Source: Ancylostoma caninum (taxonomy: Eukaryota > Nematoda > Chromadorea > Rhabditida > Ancylostomatidae). Taken from it: 64,000 bases of DNA. The position numbers and the translations under genes were made by a program. The DNA lies in contig JBAJFG010000179.1 in the NCBI GenBank assembly GCA_037903475.1, positions 248,001-312,000 of the forward strand, in the 5' to 3' direction. The notes under the pieces are model-generated. The model was not told the origin of the DNA. It did not search any database and worked only from the letters and a program-made list of their open reading frames with translations. Positions 1 to 10,135 of the stretch are shown here, piece after piece (positions within the stretch are counted from its first letter, which is position 1; each line of letters starts with the position of its first letter).

Positions 1-1149
1 ATAACGTTTGTAAAAAAAAGTTGAAAAGGTTATGGTAGCCTTTGTGACAAGTGTCACAGGGCACGTGGACCCTCTCTACCTGTAGTTCACTGTAAACGCG
101 AATTAGGGTTGTGGTCTTGAGGTATTTGCCCCTAGCTCCATCGAAAGCTAGGATGGCCAGCATGGATACGCGTCTGACAGTTCCAGCGAGTTTGTCATAC
201 ATAATTTCGTCTATGCACTCGTCGTTAAGCACACACACATGTGGCGTAGACAATAAAAGTCAAGGAACCGCTGACTTGCGGTGATACCCCGAGGTCCTAG
301 TTTTAGTTGGGAGACGTGGTCCTGACGGGATAAGGGGTCCAACTCGTTGGTGCCATAAATGGTTTCTGATTGGCATTTGCGATCGATTCTTCTCAAGTGG
401 CTCATCTGTAAAGAACTTATGTTAGAGCGGGGCAGTCTGGTGGGCGCTTATGCGCTGATTTATTTCCTTGCTGCGAGGTAGGAGTATCTGCAAACGTGGG
501 GGGGGAGCAAGGCCTGGCCAGGGTTTGTATTCTTACTCGCTTTTTTTTCGTAAGATCATTGTCCTGGGATGTTCCTCATGGTTGTATTTTACGACCCCTT
601 AAAATAAGTGAAATAGTTCAAGCTTTATACATCCCCCTGGAGCGAGCGGGGGTCTACGACCTAGCACAGAAAAAAGGCAGTAAAAGCAGAGAGCGATCAT
701 TGTGGATGAATAACTCACTGTTCTCTCTTGTTGCTGTTGATTAGCGTTGAATTAGACGATGGGTAAGTGTGAGGTTTTGACAGGGTTTTTACAGCGGAGA
801 TCTTTGTTCATCATTTTTTCTATTATCTCTTGGAATTTTATTCTCTATGGGTGAAATCAAGATATAGTGCGCCAAAAAAGCACTTTAAGCTGGAATTTCC
901 AGTATGTTTCAACACCATGGAAGTGGGGGTTGGATCTTAACGGGAGACTACGAGTTGTTTTGACGTTGCGCGCCTATCAATCACTGCCAGGGGAACTTGT
1001 CTATTCTACCCTTTTTGCACGGCTGGGATTTGAAGGCCTTCGTTGGGTGCATGGGAGTTTGTGAAAGGAACGGTGATGGATTTGCAGGTGTTCACCGGAA
1101 TCTTTGAAAGATGCCGGTCGCCGGAACCTCCATGTAAGGTGGTTGCTAT
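1..1149. other. Gene-free flank of retroelement mosaic
   Basis: No reading frame here resembles a protein I recognise. The stretch ends with a short motif at 1121-1139 (CCGGAACCTCCATGTAAGG). Close variants recur at about 2457-2469 and 6438-6455, always beside pieces of the minus-strand Ty3/Gypsy elements. I therefore read the region as decayed LTR or untranslated sequence of those elements. The boundary of any element to the left is not visible. Confidence 0.4.
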
Positions 1150-1150
1150 T

Positions 1151-1387
1151 GTGAAGCTCGAGGCCTCAGCGATAAAAGTTAGAGCCTTACGACCCCTAGA
1201 TTTCCTCTTTTTGTGAACTTTTTTTTTGTTATGCTGAAGGCGGAATGGACTGGAGTTTCGCGGACGCTCTTTTCTGTGTCTGAACAGAATGACGACATGA
1301 CTGGTTTATTTCCTCATCCTCGAAGTACGTTTTGACTTCTCCAAATGGTTGTAATAACTGAGATAGTGAAGAGGGAGAGAGAGAGAG
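1151..1387. repeat. Dispersed retroelement segment, copy 1 of 3
   Basis: About 235 bp, starting GTGAAGCTCGAGGCCTCAGC and running into a GA-rich tract. It is repeated almost unchanged at 2469-2636 (truncated) and 7215-7453. The copies sit at joints between ORF-A, gag and pol fragments, so this is probably untranslated or LTR sequence of the minus-strand elements. It marks recombination or nesting points. Confidence 0.8.
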
Positions 1388-1452
1388 CCCAGGAGGACAC
1401 CGGCGAGGTGATCGTTTTCGATTACGAACTCAAGAAAAAACGGTATTCTTTT

Positions 1453-2094
1453 CTAGTGCCGGTTTCTTCGACTATATCCGGTTCTGGAGCGGCGGGAGGT
1501 CGTTTCCCAGTCGTCATCAATGTAATTGTCCGCAGTCTTCAGGACCATCCATGGTTTGATTATGGAGTCCGGCAGTCTGGGCATTATTACCCAGATCTGC
1601 TCGAATGGCAGAACCATCGGTCCAGTATCGGGGTGCGACAAATTGACCAATGCGGACATAGGGTACTGTAATCTGGCGCCGTAGCGCTCCTCCAGGTGTT
1701 GCTCGATTGTATGGTTATTATCTTCGCAATGACTGCATTGGAATCTATAAGTACCTGCGCCATAGCGGCTATCAACGTCGCCACTCTGAAAGTGTTTGAT
1801 GTATTGGCCGCAGGAGCCATTGAACGCCGCGGTCGAGATTGTAAAAATTTGATCTATAAACTGTGCCAGCGTTCGTGCTGACATTTCATTAATTGGTTTT
1901 CCGGCAATGATGTGGATTAGACTTGAGAGATGATAGATTAAGTTGAATCGGGCAATGATGTCTACTCCTGCTGGCATTACTGCTAAGTTCCGCATTTGCT
2001 TGTGGTCCCACGTCCTGTCCGGATTTAGTGGACGTGTGGGATAATGGCTCTTAACGTCTCTATTGAGGAATACTAGAAGCTGGGTAGATTCCAT
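1453..2094 (-). CDS. Retroelement accessory protein ORF-A, copy 1 (213 aa)
   Basis: An uninterrupted 213-codon frame, the longest of three related frames in the first 9 kb (others at 5226-5687 and 8556-8951). The shared C-terminal block reads RYGARLQYP, a variable segment, then PFEQIWVIMPRLPDSIIKP. Just before it lies a cysteine-histidine cluster at residues C120, C123, H128 and H133. The spacing C-x2-C-x4-H-x4-H matches the gag zinc knuckle, but the last ligand is His instead of Cys. In the other two copies ORF-A lies directly upstream of gag on the same strand, so it is probably an extra gene between the 5' LTR and gag of a Ty3/Gypsy element. I recognise no family. A nucleic-acid-binding role is an inference from the cluster only. 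It could also be an alternative N-terminal exon of gag. Confidence 0.55.
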   Translation of the reverse strand: MESTQLLVFLNRDVKSHYPTRPLNPDRTWDHKQMRNLAVMPAGVDIIARFNLIYHLSSLIHIIAGKPINEMSARTLAQFIDQIFTISTAAFNGSCGQYIKHFQSGDVDSRYGAGTYRFQCSHCEDNNHTIEQHLEERYGARLQYPMSALVNLSHPDTGPMVLPFEQIWVIMPRLPDSIIKPWMVLKTADNYIDDDWETTSRRSRTGYSRRNRH

Positions 2095-2100
2095 ATCTGA

Positions 2101-2466
2101 AAATATTTCAGATAAATTTGGGTCACGATTTGTGGTCTAACATTAAACACGCGCTATTTAAGTGCTCGAGAATAATACATGTGTTTTTAAGCGGTGGAAG
2201 GGCTAGCACTACCTGACCAGGGTTTTCAACTCGCTCTATGAGATCAAAATCGGAGGTTTTCCTCCTGGTCCTCCTTTTCCCTCCATTTTGTACGTAACTT
2301 TGTTTCGCCCTACTAACTAGGAGGTGACCTAGCGCTGGGCTTGACTAAAAATGGAATTTTGAACTAAAATTGTGGCCTCAATTTATCCGAAAAAGTTTGC
2401 GAGATTATTATGAGAATTGGAAGTTCTATGGAATCTATAAGTGAGATTCCGGTTGCCGGAACCTCC
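2101..2466 (-). repeat. Leader or promoter-like segment upstream of ORF-A
   Basis: This segment precedes ORF-A copy 1 and is recognisably similar to about 5700-6100, which precedes ORF-A copy 2. Shared blocks include GCGCTAT(AT)TTAAGTGCT, AGATCAAAAT and a TCCTGGTC block, in the same order and spacing. On the minus strand the first block gives a TATA-like AGCACTTAAATA about 60 bp before ORF-A. It is probably the U3 or leader part of the element family. Confidence 0.5.
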
Positions 2467-2468
2467 AC

Positions 2469-2636
2469 GTGAAGCTCGAGGCCTCAGCGATAAAAGTTAG
2501 AGCCTTACGACTCCTAGGTTTCCTCTCTTTTTGTGAACTTTTTTTTTTGTCATGCTGAAGGGGGAATGGACTGGAGTTTCCCGGACGCTCTTTTCTGTGT
2601 CTGGACAGAATGACGACATGACTGGTTTATTTCCTC
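2469..2636. repeat. Dispersed retroelement segment, copy 2 of 3 (truncated)
   Basis: Matches 1151-1320 closely, then breaks off abruptly at about 2636 inside TTTATTTCCTC, where the other copies continue into a GA-rich tract. The break marks the edge of a neighbouring element. Confidence 0.8.
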
Positions 2637-3049
2637 TTGTTTTGGCGAGTCTTGCTCGGCAGCCGCCTTAACATGTATCGAGTGCCGACAGATGGACACG
2701 AGATGACCGACGGACGAGACCAACGACCGAGGAGTTAATTTCTACTTCTGTATATTCGCAGACGAAAGCGTTTCAGTGTACGTTTTACTACTGCTGTTTG
2801 AAGAGAACCTCATGTTTTCCGTGTGTCAACCGAGAGCATATTTTCTGATCTTACACTGTTTTCACACTAACATTTATTATCAAAACACTCTATCCTGTAA
2901 CTAAGGATCTTTATTGAGCACGAGAATAAGAGAGAGTGGGGGAGAGTACCAGGAGGAACTAACAGAGAATGAGAAGATAGTACAAAGAAACTACGTAATA
3001 AAAGGGAAAACCAAGCCTTAGCAGAAGCCGAAGGCAACACAACGCCGCA
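2637..3049 (-). other. 3' untranslated or LTR-like end with poly(A) signal
   Basis: This stretch lies immediately downstream, on the minus strand, of the integrase/pol tail. It has no coding potential. The minus strand carries AATAAA (plus-strand TTTATT at 2910-2915) after a pyrimidine-rich region, as expected for the R region of a 3' LTR. Exact LTR limits could not be set because no full-length partner copy is present. Confidence 0.4.
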
Positions 3050-3625
3050 TTTTCAGTTGGCTCTTTTATACTGCTCTTCAGTGACGAAATCCTTCGTCTT
3101 CATCGGTTCCGCATTCCGAGTAAGTTTGATTCCAGTTCGGGGATGAGTTTTGATCCATCTGTCCCTTCTGCTCGGGCAATATTCTCGAGAATTCCAATTT
3201 TTTCTGTACAATTTGCTCCTGGATGGTGCGATACGCTCGTTCGACTTGTTCGTTACTCTCGTGGTGGTATGGAGTACTCGTTCGATGTTGAATGTTCAGG
3301 TTTCGCAGAAGTGTTCTGAACCTATCGCTCATACAGTTGCATCGTCGATTGGTGAGTAGCATTTCCGGTGGACCGAATCTGGCGACGAAGCGGTTCATGT
3401 AGATTTGTGCCGTTGTATTTGCTTTTTGATCAGCTATTGGTTCTGCAATTATGAACTTCGAGAACAAGCCGATGAAGAGAGTTATGAACTTGTTTCCATC
3501 GAATGCTCTGTGCAGCGGTCCGATAACATCTGGGTGAATGCGCTGCCTTAGTCTGGTCGCGATACGACTTTCGCTTCCGTAAATACCGTAAATCTTTATA
3601 CCATCAGCATAAATTTGTTCTTTAA
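3050..3625 (-). pseudogene. Ty3/Gypsy integrase fragment and pol C-terminal tail
   Basis: The minus strand from about 3625 encodes a degraded retroviral-type integrase core. It includes FITLFIGLFSKFIIAEPI, then RFGPPEMLLTNR around the second catalytic aspartate region, where the expected SD is replaced by TN, and then TPYHHESNEQVERA, which carries the final catalytic Glu. The tail about 3240-3050 resembles the pol ends at about 6890-7100 and 11,615-11,850. The N-terminal HHCC domain, RT and RNase H are missing. The piece joins directly to a glycoprotein-like fragment, so pol has been internally deleted. Confidence 0.75.
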
Positions 3626-3640
3626 CATGAGGTGATGTTT

Positions 3641-5160
3641 TCAGAATTGATGGGAGATCGATGGTGTTTGTAAGATGTATTCATGTATCATAATGTCCTG
3701 AGGAGTGTGTGGAAAAGTGATCACCTGATTAGAAGTTGTGAGGTAGCTGTTACCCAGTGTTTTGCATTGTTCCGTCAAGTGGGCGTGGGGCAGGTAGTCG
3801 TTGGAGAATTTGAAGACCAAGTCGGCATGTGGTAGTACTATGTACTGCATGGTGACTAGTGCTTCGAATAATCCGACTTGAGTGTACCTGCAGAGAGGAG
3901 CTGAGTGAACAGGTTCCCAAACAACTATTTGTTCTTTGGTCAGGCAGAATCCATCTGAGGACGTGCAGTTTTCCAAGTTCGCAAACGAACTGTGAATAGA
4001 TTTTCCGCCGAAAGAAGCGATTTGACCTGTTTTTAAAGAATAGATGCTTCTGGTGTACTTATTTGTTCCCCATAGCGGGAGCGTCGCGTTTGCTTCTTCG
4101 ATCTCTTCTGTTGATTGAAGACCTGGTGAGATTCGGATAAGGTCATGTCCGTGTACTTTCCCGGTAATGCGCGCGGAATGACAGAGACCTTGAGGGATGG
4201 ATATCCGTCTGCGATTGAGAATTGTTTGAGTTGTACGGATATAAAGGAAATTGGAAGTGGCGATCTCAAGGACGTCTCTGTAACATTTCGTAGCGTTCAG
4301 CAATAACGGTTATGATTGTTCGGCGTAAAGTTGGATGGTGGTGCGAAGCATAGGAGCATTGGATGCTACAGTGCAGTCAATGGCTTCTGGGAGTGAAAAG
4401 ATGTTTCCGTAAAGATTGGTGCCGCATAATTGGTACTGTGCTGAAGAGGTGGAAAAGATGGCAAGAAATTTCATAAGACAGAGAAGATTGGCTGTTGTCA
4501 TGGGCAGTCGTGAGGCGGCTAGCGAGTGTTGACAGGCAGGTGGAGGATTCACGGTGTTTGTATCAGGCTGGCAACCATGGGTTGAACAGGAGTAGTATTG
4601 AGGTTGCGGAGCGAAACGGACTCCAAGGCGGTTCCTCCAGGTAGAGATGAATTGTTTCCGGCTGCCATCTCTCGGTCTGAAAGGATTGTTTAGTGTTCGC
4701 GTGTTATTAGAGAAGCGATTGAATGAAAATCCGTTTGTCACTCGTCCTCTGTTACTCCTTGTGGTCGGGTTAACTACTCGTGTCGGTATCGGTGTGGGCG
4801 GTCTCCGCTGCGATAGTTTCATCTGATTAAGTTGTTGTTCAAGACGATTGATTTCATCGTCAGCGATGAGCGCATTGATGCTCTGCGCGGTGTCCCTATC
4901 TTCTCTCCTTTCTTTTTCCAGTATGTGATGTTCCTTTTCTGCTCGGCATACGACGGTGTCGTAGTCGTCTGTGTCCGGTAATCTTCGGATTGCTCTTCTA
5001 ATTTCCGGATTGAGGCCCCTAATGAAAAAATCTGTCGCCATTTCATGCGACGATGCCTTCGCCTTGACCTTGGAACGTGATCTTGGTCTTATTATACACT
5101 TTTTTGGCGAATTCTCCGACATGATCCTTCCCCTGCGTGAGATTGTGAAGTTCATCGCGT
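3641..5160 (-). pseudogene. Gag C-terminal part fused in frame to glycoprotein-like domain
   Basis: Starting near 5160, the minus strand encodes the end of a Gag domain (LHNLTQGKDHVGEFAKKVYN). A frame change near 5050 leads into EMATDFFIRGLNPEIRR and an Arg/Pro-rich tail. The same frame then runs into a hydrophobic signal-like stretch (about 4510-4440) and a Cys-containing ectodomain. One in-frame stop (TAA at 4310-4312) splits it. The ectodomain motif C-x6-C, W-x-P, C-x-Y (about 3890-3970) also occurs in the glycoprotein-like region of the intact element at 33,285-37,331. Gag-then-glycoprotein order is therefore shared by two element families here. The copy is dead: it has the frame change, the stop and a deletion into integrase. 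Confidence 0.6.
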
Positions 5161-5225
5161 GGTGTGATAATTGTTTTTTCTTTAGTACATAACAATTGAG
5201 ATGAAATTGGCTTATTCATAAAGGA

Positions 5226-5687
5226 TCATTTGGATGGAGGAGGAGGTCTATATGTTCGCACTGGCGCGTAGTAGATTGTCTGTCCCTCCGCCGCTTTCCT
5301 TAGCCCGTTGTACTGGTTCTTGTAGAAGGAAGTTCGGGCGTCGAGCGTTGGGCGGAGGGTAATACGAGGCAAGCAAGGAAAACCGACGAGGATCTGCTCG
5401 AAGGCAAATATATTTTCGTGGGTCGCTGTTCCGAATTCCACCAGTGGCGCCGATGGATATTCGAGACGTGTTCTCATTGCTGTTCTCAGGTAACTCTCGA
5501 GAGGTACGTACACTTCGGGGAGATCAGGGCTCCGCGGCATCTGGTACGTGAGCGTTAGCTCACCTCTTATTTTTGGCAATGGCTTGGTTGGGAGACTGTG
5601 CATCTGTCTTTCCTCCAGTGTGAGTGTGGCAGGGTCGCGAGCACGAATTCCGGTGGCGTCGGAGAGAATTGTAACAAGAAGGTCCAT
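5226..5687 (-). CDS. Retroelement accessory protein ORF-A, copy 2 (153 aa)
   Basis: An intact 153-codon frame related to the frames at 1453-2094 and 8556-8951. The shared block here reads MRTRLEYPSAPLVEF, then FEQILVGFPCLPRITLRP. This copy lacks the C-x2-C-x4-H-x4-H cluster, having YVPLESYL in its place, so it is diverged or truncated at the N-terminus. It ends in a Pro-rich tail 66 bp before the gag/glycoprotein remnant on the same strand, which fixes the order ORF-A then gag. Function unknown. Confidence 0.5.
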   Translation of the reverse strand: MDLLVTILSDATGIRARDPATLTLEERQMHSLPTKPLPKIRGELTLTYQMPRSPDLPEVYVPLESYLRTAMRTRLEYPSAPLVEFGTATHENIFAFEQILVGFPCLPRITLRPTLDARTSFYKNQYNGLRKAAEGQTIYYAPVRTYRPPPPSK

Positions 5688-5699
5688 CTATAAATAAGT

Positions 5700-6100
5700 A
5701 ATTAATGCGTGCTACTAAAAGAAAAGCAACTAAGGCGCTATATTTAAGTGCTGCCTTATAAGTTAGATCACAAGGTGGGAGAGCGCAGCACTCCCTGATT
5801 GGGTTCTTTTTTCGCTGATTGTTCTTTTAGATCAAAATGTTGGGTGTTCTCCTGGTCGCAGAATTGGTAATGTCCCCCTTTTCAAAATGTAAATGGTCTT
5901 TTGACTCTCCCCAGCGAGTAGGGTGTGCGACTTAGCGCCATTCAAAATTTCTATGCGGCTACTAAGCGGGAAGCGTTAGGATACTAATTTATAGAGGGAA
6001 CTTACTGGTAATTGCTGGTCGAGACGAGCTCTTGGGTAGCATTTCGGTTCTGGTGCGGGGTTTTATAGAAGGCGTACGTAGCTAGTTTTTCTTGTTCTCT
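5700..6100 (-). repeat. Leader or promoter-like segment upstream of ORF-A copy 2
   Basis: Diverged relative of 2101-2466, with the same ordered blocks including GCGCTATATTTAAGTGCT. It lies just upstream of ORF-A on the minus strand. No reading frame. Confidence 0.45.
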
Positions 6101-6889
6101 CGTGAAGCGTCCATTGTTTCTTGGTAGAAAAGTCAGGTGAAAGGGATGCCATGTCTGTTATCCATCAAAGAGTCGGGTGCGGTCACGTTCACACGACCAA
6201 AGGAACGCGGTGTTAACGGGTTTGTTATGTCATTACATTGCGGCAGGCTTAGTTGTTGGTGCGAGGATTCGTATAAAAGGTCGTAAGAACGGAGGTCAGT
6301 TAACGTTTCCCGTCGGTATTCTAGTACTTTTATGTTTTTAGTGCCAGTACTTCCAATTCCGGGTACCTCTGGTCAAGGTTCACGTTGCGGGAGCCTCCGT
6401 GTAAGGTTCTGGGAACCGTTGTTTGAAGTTCCCTTTGCCGGAACCTCCATGCAAGATTCCCGCCGGGTTTCGTCTTACCAAAAGGTGTTAATGGTGATAT
6501 GCGAGTTTCCGGACGGCAAGGAACCTTAACTTTTTTTCAACTCTCAGTAATTTAGGTTTTCATTGATCGTCCCCCAACCATGGATCGTTCCCGAACTCGG
6601 TGTATCCACTCAATACACAAGGCCAAAGAGCCAGGTTTGAGGGGAAAGTTCCTCTCGGATAACACCTGTACTACGCTACTAACGTGATTCCGAAGGTTCA
6701 TTTCTCAATGATATTTACTTCTGTTAAGAAAGAAAAGGATTTCATAGTTTATTAACTCATCACAAGAGAGAGAGAGAGAGAAAAGGCTAGGAGAAAGAGA
6801 GAGGAGGAGAAAAAAAAGGAAGAGAGGCAGATCACATCCTCGGCGTAGGGTCACAGCGACTCAACCCACAGTCGTTTTTTTTTGGTTGG
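6101..6889. other. LTR-like sequence with GA-rich tract, no gene
   Basis: Holds a variant of the CCGGAACCTCCATG motif (6438-6455) and a GA-rich stretch at about 6764-6830. It also has TTTATTAA at about 6749, which is a possible poly(A) signal on the minus strand downstream of the pol tail at 6890-7215. I see no protein-coding signal. It probably combines the 3' end of one element with the 5' end of the next. Confidence 0.35.
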
Positions 6890-7215
6890 GGCTTAAATAC
6901 TGTCCATCGCTTCCGGCTGGCCCATTTTTTCGTTGTCCTTAGATCTCCGTGCGATGCGATTTTTTATTTCGATCCACATGTCCTTCCTTGACCTGTGAAA
7001 TGATTGAGTATTCCAATCATGCTCGTACATTTGGAGAGGAGATTATTCAGTATATAGTCATGGGTGGCTATCGAATCGTCTCCTTGTTCCAGTGCTCGTT
7101 AGCTTCAGCGATTCAAGGGCATTGATCTTGTCCCATTCGTATGCTTCCCAACTGAAGGTTGTTCGGTTGAATCGTCGTGATGGTATTGGCAGTTGGCAGG
7201 TGTCGTGATAGTGTG
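6890..7215 (-). pseudogene. Ty3/Gypsy pol C-terminal tail, degraded
   Basis: In two minus-strand frames this region encodes peptides such as RRFNRTTFSWEAYEWDKINALE and, after a frame change near 7055, RKDMWIEIKNRIARRSKDNEK. The second resembles RKDKWIESQLRTGTKVARN near 11,750 and the pol tail near 3150. It is a third copy of the extreme pol end, without the catalytic domains. Confidence 0.45.
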
Positions 7216-7453
7216 TGAAGCTCGAGGCCTCAGCGATAAAAGTTAGAGCCTTACCACCCCTAGGTTTCCTCTCTTTTTGTGAACAATTTTTTTTTGTTAT
7301 GCTGAAGGGGGAATGGACTGGAGTTTCCCGGATGCTCTTTTCTGTGTCTGGACAGAATGACGACATGACTGGTTTATTTCCTCATCCTCCAAGTACGTTT
7401 TGGCTTCTCCAAATGGTTGTAATAACTGAGATAGTGAAGAAAGAGAGAGAGAG
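7215..7453. repeat. Dispersed retroelement segment, copy 3 of 3
   Basis: Nearly identical to 1151-1387, including the run into a GA-rich tract. It abuts the inverted duplicate at 7456. Confidence 0.8.
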
Positions 7454-7455
7454 AT

Positions 7456-7647
7456 CCCGGTGTCACGTTTCGACTGGAACGCTGTTCCACATCACCACAG
7501 AAGGATATCTGGGAAGCTATAAAAAATGGAAACGGTCACACGAGCGGAACGGCTGATAACCTAAAACCAGAGCCGAGCAGCGGAATATAAGGAGCGTCAG
7601 AAGAGTGGAAGCGGGGTCGAACCATCCCTACCAATGTAGACTTTTTT
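7456..7647 (+). repeat. 192-bp inverted repeat, left copy
   Basis: The reverse complement recurs at 8912-9103 with only a few differences. The two copies bracket ORF-A copy 3 and the gag N-terminus. In the right copy the sequence continues naturally into GGGAGGACACCGGCGAGG, a block also present next to copy 1 at about 1390. The right copy is therefore likely the original orientation and the left one an inverted duplicate. Confidence 0.8.
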
Positions 7648-8274
7648 AGCAAATTCTCCTACGGAATCCTTCCCTTGTGTAAGGTTATGGAGCTCGTCCC
7701 GTAGGTTGCTAAGTACGGCTTCGCTTTTGAACTTCTTGGCAAGTTCCACTACCAATTCCTTCCAAGACATTTTATCATGCTGGGGTATGGTCTGTAATTT
7801 CAATTTCGCACCGCCAGTGAGGTATAGCGGTAGAAGACAGCGTGCTACGTCATGGGAGATGGAGAAGCGGGCTATCAGGTCCGTGTAGTCCTCAAGGAAT
7901 TCCTCAAAGGTGCGATCTCCTGCTCCGGAAAACTTCTCAACCCTGTCTCCAAGCATTTTACATGCTTGGTAAACAAGGTGTTGGTTTGGTAGTCCGGTGT
8001 TTTGTGTAATAGAGGCGTCGTTGGTGTCATCATCGTTGTTGTAAATCGTGTCCATTTTTGATTGCACACGGTCGATCTTTCGCTTAGCAGAGGTGTGTGA
8101 TTGTTCCTTTTCATCGATAGTAACGTTGCGCAGTTGTTCCCTTCGCAAGAGTCGCTGTAATCGTTCCTGAGCGGAAAGTTTCTTTATTGATTTACTTCGG
8201 TCGAGCGGACCCTTCAGTTTTCTGAAAGGATTAAATTGCTGAAAGAGGATTTGTCTTGTTGAAGGTGTTGTCAT
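7640..8274 (-). pseudogene. Gag N-terminal part of minus-strand Ty3/Gypsy element
   Basis: From ATG at 8274 the minus strand encodes a retrotransposon Gag. It has a basic N-terminus, a long hydrophilic linker, then GDRTFEEFLEDYTDLIARF, CLLPLYLTGGAKLKLQTIP and NLRDELHNLTQGKDSVGEFAKKVY. The frame is cut where it meets the inverted repeat at about 7647. That cut lies where the other gag fragment (3641-5160) begins, so together they cover most of a Gag. ORF-A copy 3 lies just upstream. The zinc-knuckle part is missing. Confidence 0.7.
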
Positions 8275-8555
8275 GAAGAAATGAGGAAAAATAGGGCAAT
8301 GTATATTATTAATGCAAATGGACAGCAACGGAACATTTTGGTGGATCCTAAAAACATTGCGATGAGAAGGAATGTCCAATCCTTTCTCTCTTTTTTTTTT
8401 GTAAAGTAGTCATTGTGTATAGTAGAAGTGTTTTGATTTTATGATAGTTATAGTACCTTAATGTCTCTCTCTCCTTGTTCTTTCTCTAGTATGAAAAACA
8501 AAGTTACATGTAATATTTATTGCAATTCAAGTCGACAGGAAAAATTAGTTTTATT

Positions 8556-8951
8556 TTAAAATACAGTGGAATCAAAACCGTCGGTATTGTATTGATTGTC
8601 GGAGCTAGAGCTAGAGGATGTGAAGGGCAGCCGGGCTGGTACAATTGGTGGGTAGATAATGGCGTTGGGTAACTTGATGATTCCCACCCAGGTTTGTTCC
8701 AAAGTGAGATGTAATGGTCTGGACCCTGGGGTGGGGAATTCCAGTACCGCTAATTTTTTGTAGCGCAATTGCGCTCCGAATCTGTCCCAGAGATGTGTTT
8801 CGAGGGAATGACCTCTCCTACTACATTTGTTGCAAGGGAATCTGCAGGCGATAGCGCATACATCTAGACGAGAGAGAGAAAGAAGGAGGACACAAACGAA
8901 AAAGTGAAAAAAAAGTCTACATTGGTAGGGATGGTTCGACCCCGCTTCCAC
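8556..8951 (-). CDS. Retroelement accessory protein ORF-A, copy 3 (up to 131 aa)
   Basis: The shared ORF-A block is clear: DRFGAQLRYKKLAVLEF, then LTLEQTWVGIIKLPNAIIYPP. The cluster C40, C43, H48, H53 again has C-x2-C-x4-H-x4-H spacing, as in copy 1. The first 30 or so codons derive from the inverted-repeat leader and a hydrophobic run, so the true start is doubtful. The gag N-terminus follows 280 bp downstream on the same strand. A Ser-rich C-terminus differs from the other copies. Confidence 0.5.
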   Translation of the reverse strand: MEAGSNHPYQCRLFFHFFVCVLLLSLSRLDVCAIACRFPCNKCSRRGHSLETHLWDRFGAQLRYKKLAVLEFPTPGSRPLHLTLEQTWVGIIKLPNAIIYPPIVPARLPFTSSSSSSDNQYNTDGFDSTVF

Positions 8952-9103
8952 TCTTCTGACGCTCCTTATATTCTGCTGCTCGGATCTGGTTTAGGTTATC
9001 AGCCGTTCCGCTCGTGTGACCGTTTCCATTTTTTATAGCTTCCCAGATATCCTTCCGGCTGTGGTGATGTGGAACAGCGTTCCAGTCGAAACGTGACACC
9101 GGG
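8912..9103 (-). repeat. 192-bp inverted repeat, right copy
   Basis: Reverse complement of 7456-7647. On the minus strand it has an open frame with DWNAVPHHHSRKDIWEAIKN and no similarity I recognise. It is probably the leader of the ORF-A/gag transcript. Confidence 0.8.
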
Positions 9104-9475
9104 AGGACACCGGCGAGGCCGGGCCTTTCGGCCTAGCCACCGGCGTCCAATACGGACCGGAAAAGAACGACGAAAGATGAGACTGGCGGTTGCCAGAAGA
9201 AAGCGGCGACGCGGTAACGGCTCCTCCTCCCTCACTCCATGGGGCACGGCTTTTATGGTCCCGAGTGGAACCATACGTAGCAAGGTTTTGCTATATGTTC
9301 TTTAATTGTTTGCCTGCCTTCTTACTAGTTCTTCTATACTGCGGCTTCATCCGAGAGCTCGTTTATTAGCGCTTCTCCTCTTTTTGCTCCTTTTGTTTTC
9401 GCTAGATGGTCATTTATTAACGCTTATTGTCCGCGGTTCCACTTTCTTCCAGCTTGCTTGATGTTGGATTGAAGC
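9104..9475. other. No recognisable gene
   Basis: GC-rich at 9104-9280 (CCGGCGAGGCCGGGCC and similar), then AT-rich. Lies between the leader-like repeat and the RT-RNase H remnant. No coding signal was identified. Confidence 0.4.
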
Positions 9476-10135
9476 CTATGCGTCCAGAGCGTGACCGGTG
9501 TCACAAATGATGTTCTTCTCTCCTGGTCGATAGATGATTTGGATGTCAAATTCTTTTAGGACGATTTGATACCTCGCTAATCTTCTTGAGAGATCCTTGA
9601 CAATGAAGTAGAGCCTTGAGTGATGCGTGGTCTGTGATGACTGTACACTTTGCTCCATCGATGCATGGGCGAATTTTCTGAACAGCGCAGACCAATCCTA
9701 GCGCTTCTAGTTCGTTGGCTGTATATCTGGCTTCATGTTTGTTCAGAGTACGGTTTGCGAATCCGATAACTTGCACAGCATCGTTCTAGTCCCGTTTGAG
9801 AATTCCTGCGACACCTTTGCTTGAATCTCGATGATGAACGGCTCACCCAAGCGTGCTGCGAGGATTGGAGCGGATGTTAGGGCTGTTTTCAATTTCTTTG
9901 ATCTTCTTCGCATTCGGGCTCTATAGGAATGGTGTGTCCATCTTCGTGAGTGCAGTTAAGGGAGCTGCAATATTGGCAAAGTTGTTGATGAAACGCCTGA
10001 AGAAGGAACACATCCTTAGGAAAGACTTCACGTCCGTAGCGTTCTGAGGTGTCGGATAGTTGTCGATCGCTCTGGTTTCCTTGTGGTTTCTATTTCATCT
10101 TTGCTGAGGACGAATCCGAGAAACGTTATTTCTTC
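9476..10135 (-). pseudogene. Ty3/Gypsy reverse transcriptase end and RNase H fragment
   Basis: The minus strand encodes, in several frames, the RT thumb region (EFEKEEITFLGFVLSKDEIE near 10,120), then ALTSAPILAARLGEPFIIEI. These are followed by the RNase H domain: QVIGFANRTLNKHEARYTAN, ELEALGLVCAV and TVITDHASLKALLHC. The last piece is ARYQIVLKEFDIQIIYRPGE, the usual end of the Gypsy RNase H. Stops and frame changes near 9600, 9790 and 10,000 show it is dead. The catalytic YxDD core is not present. Confidence 0.8.
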
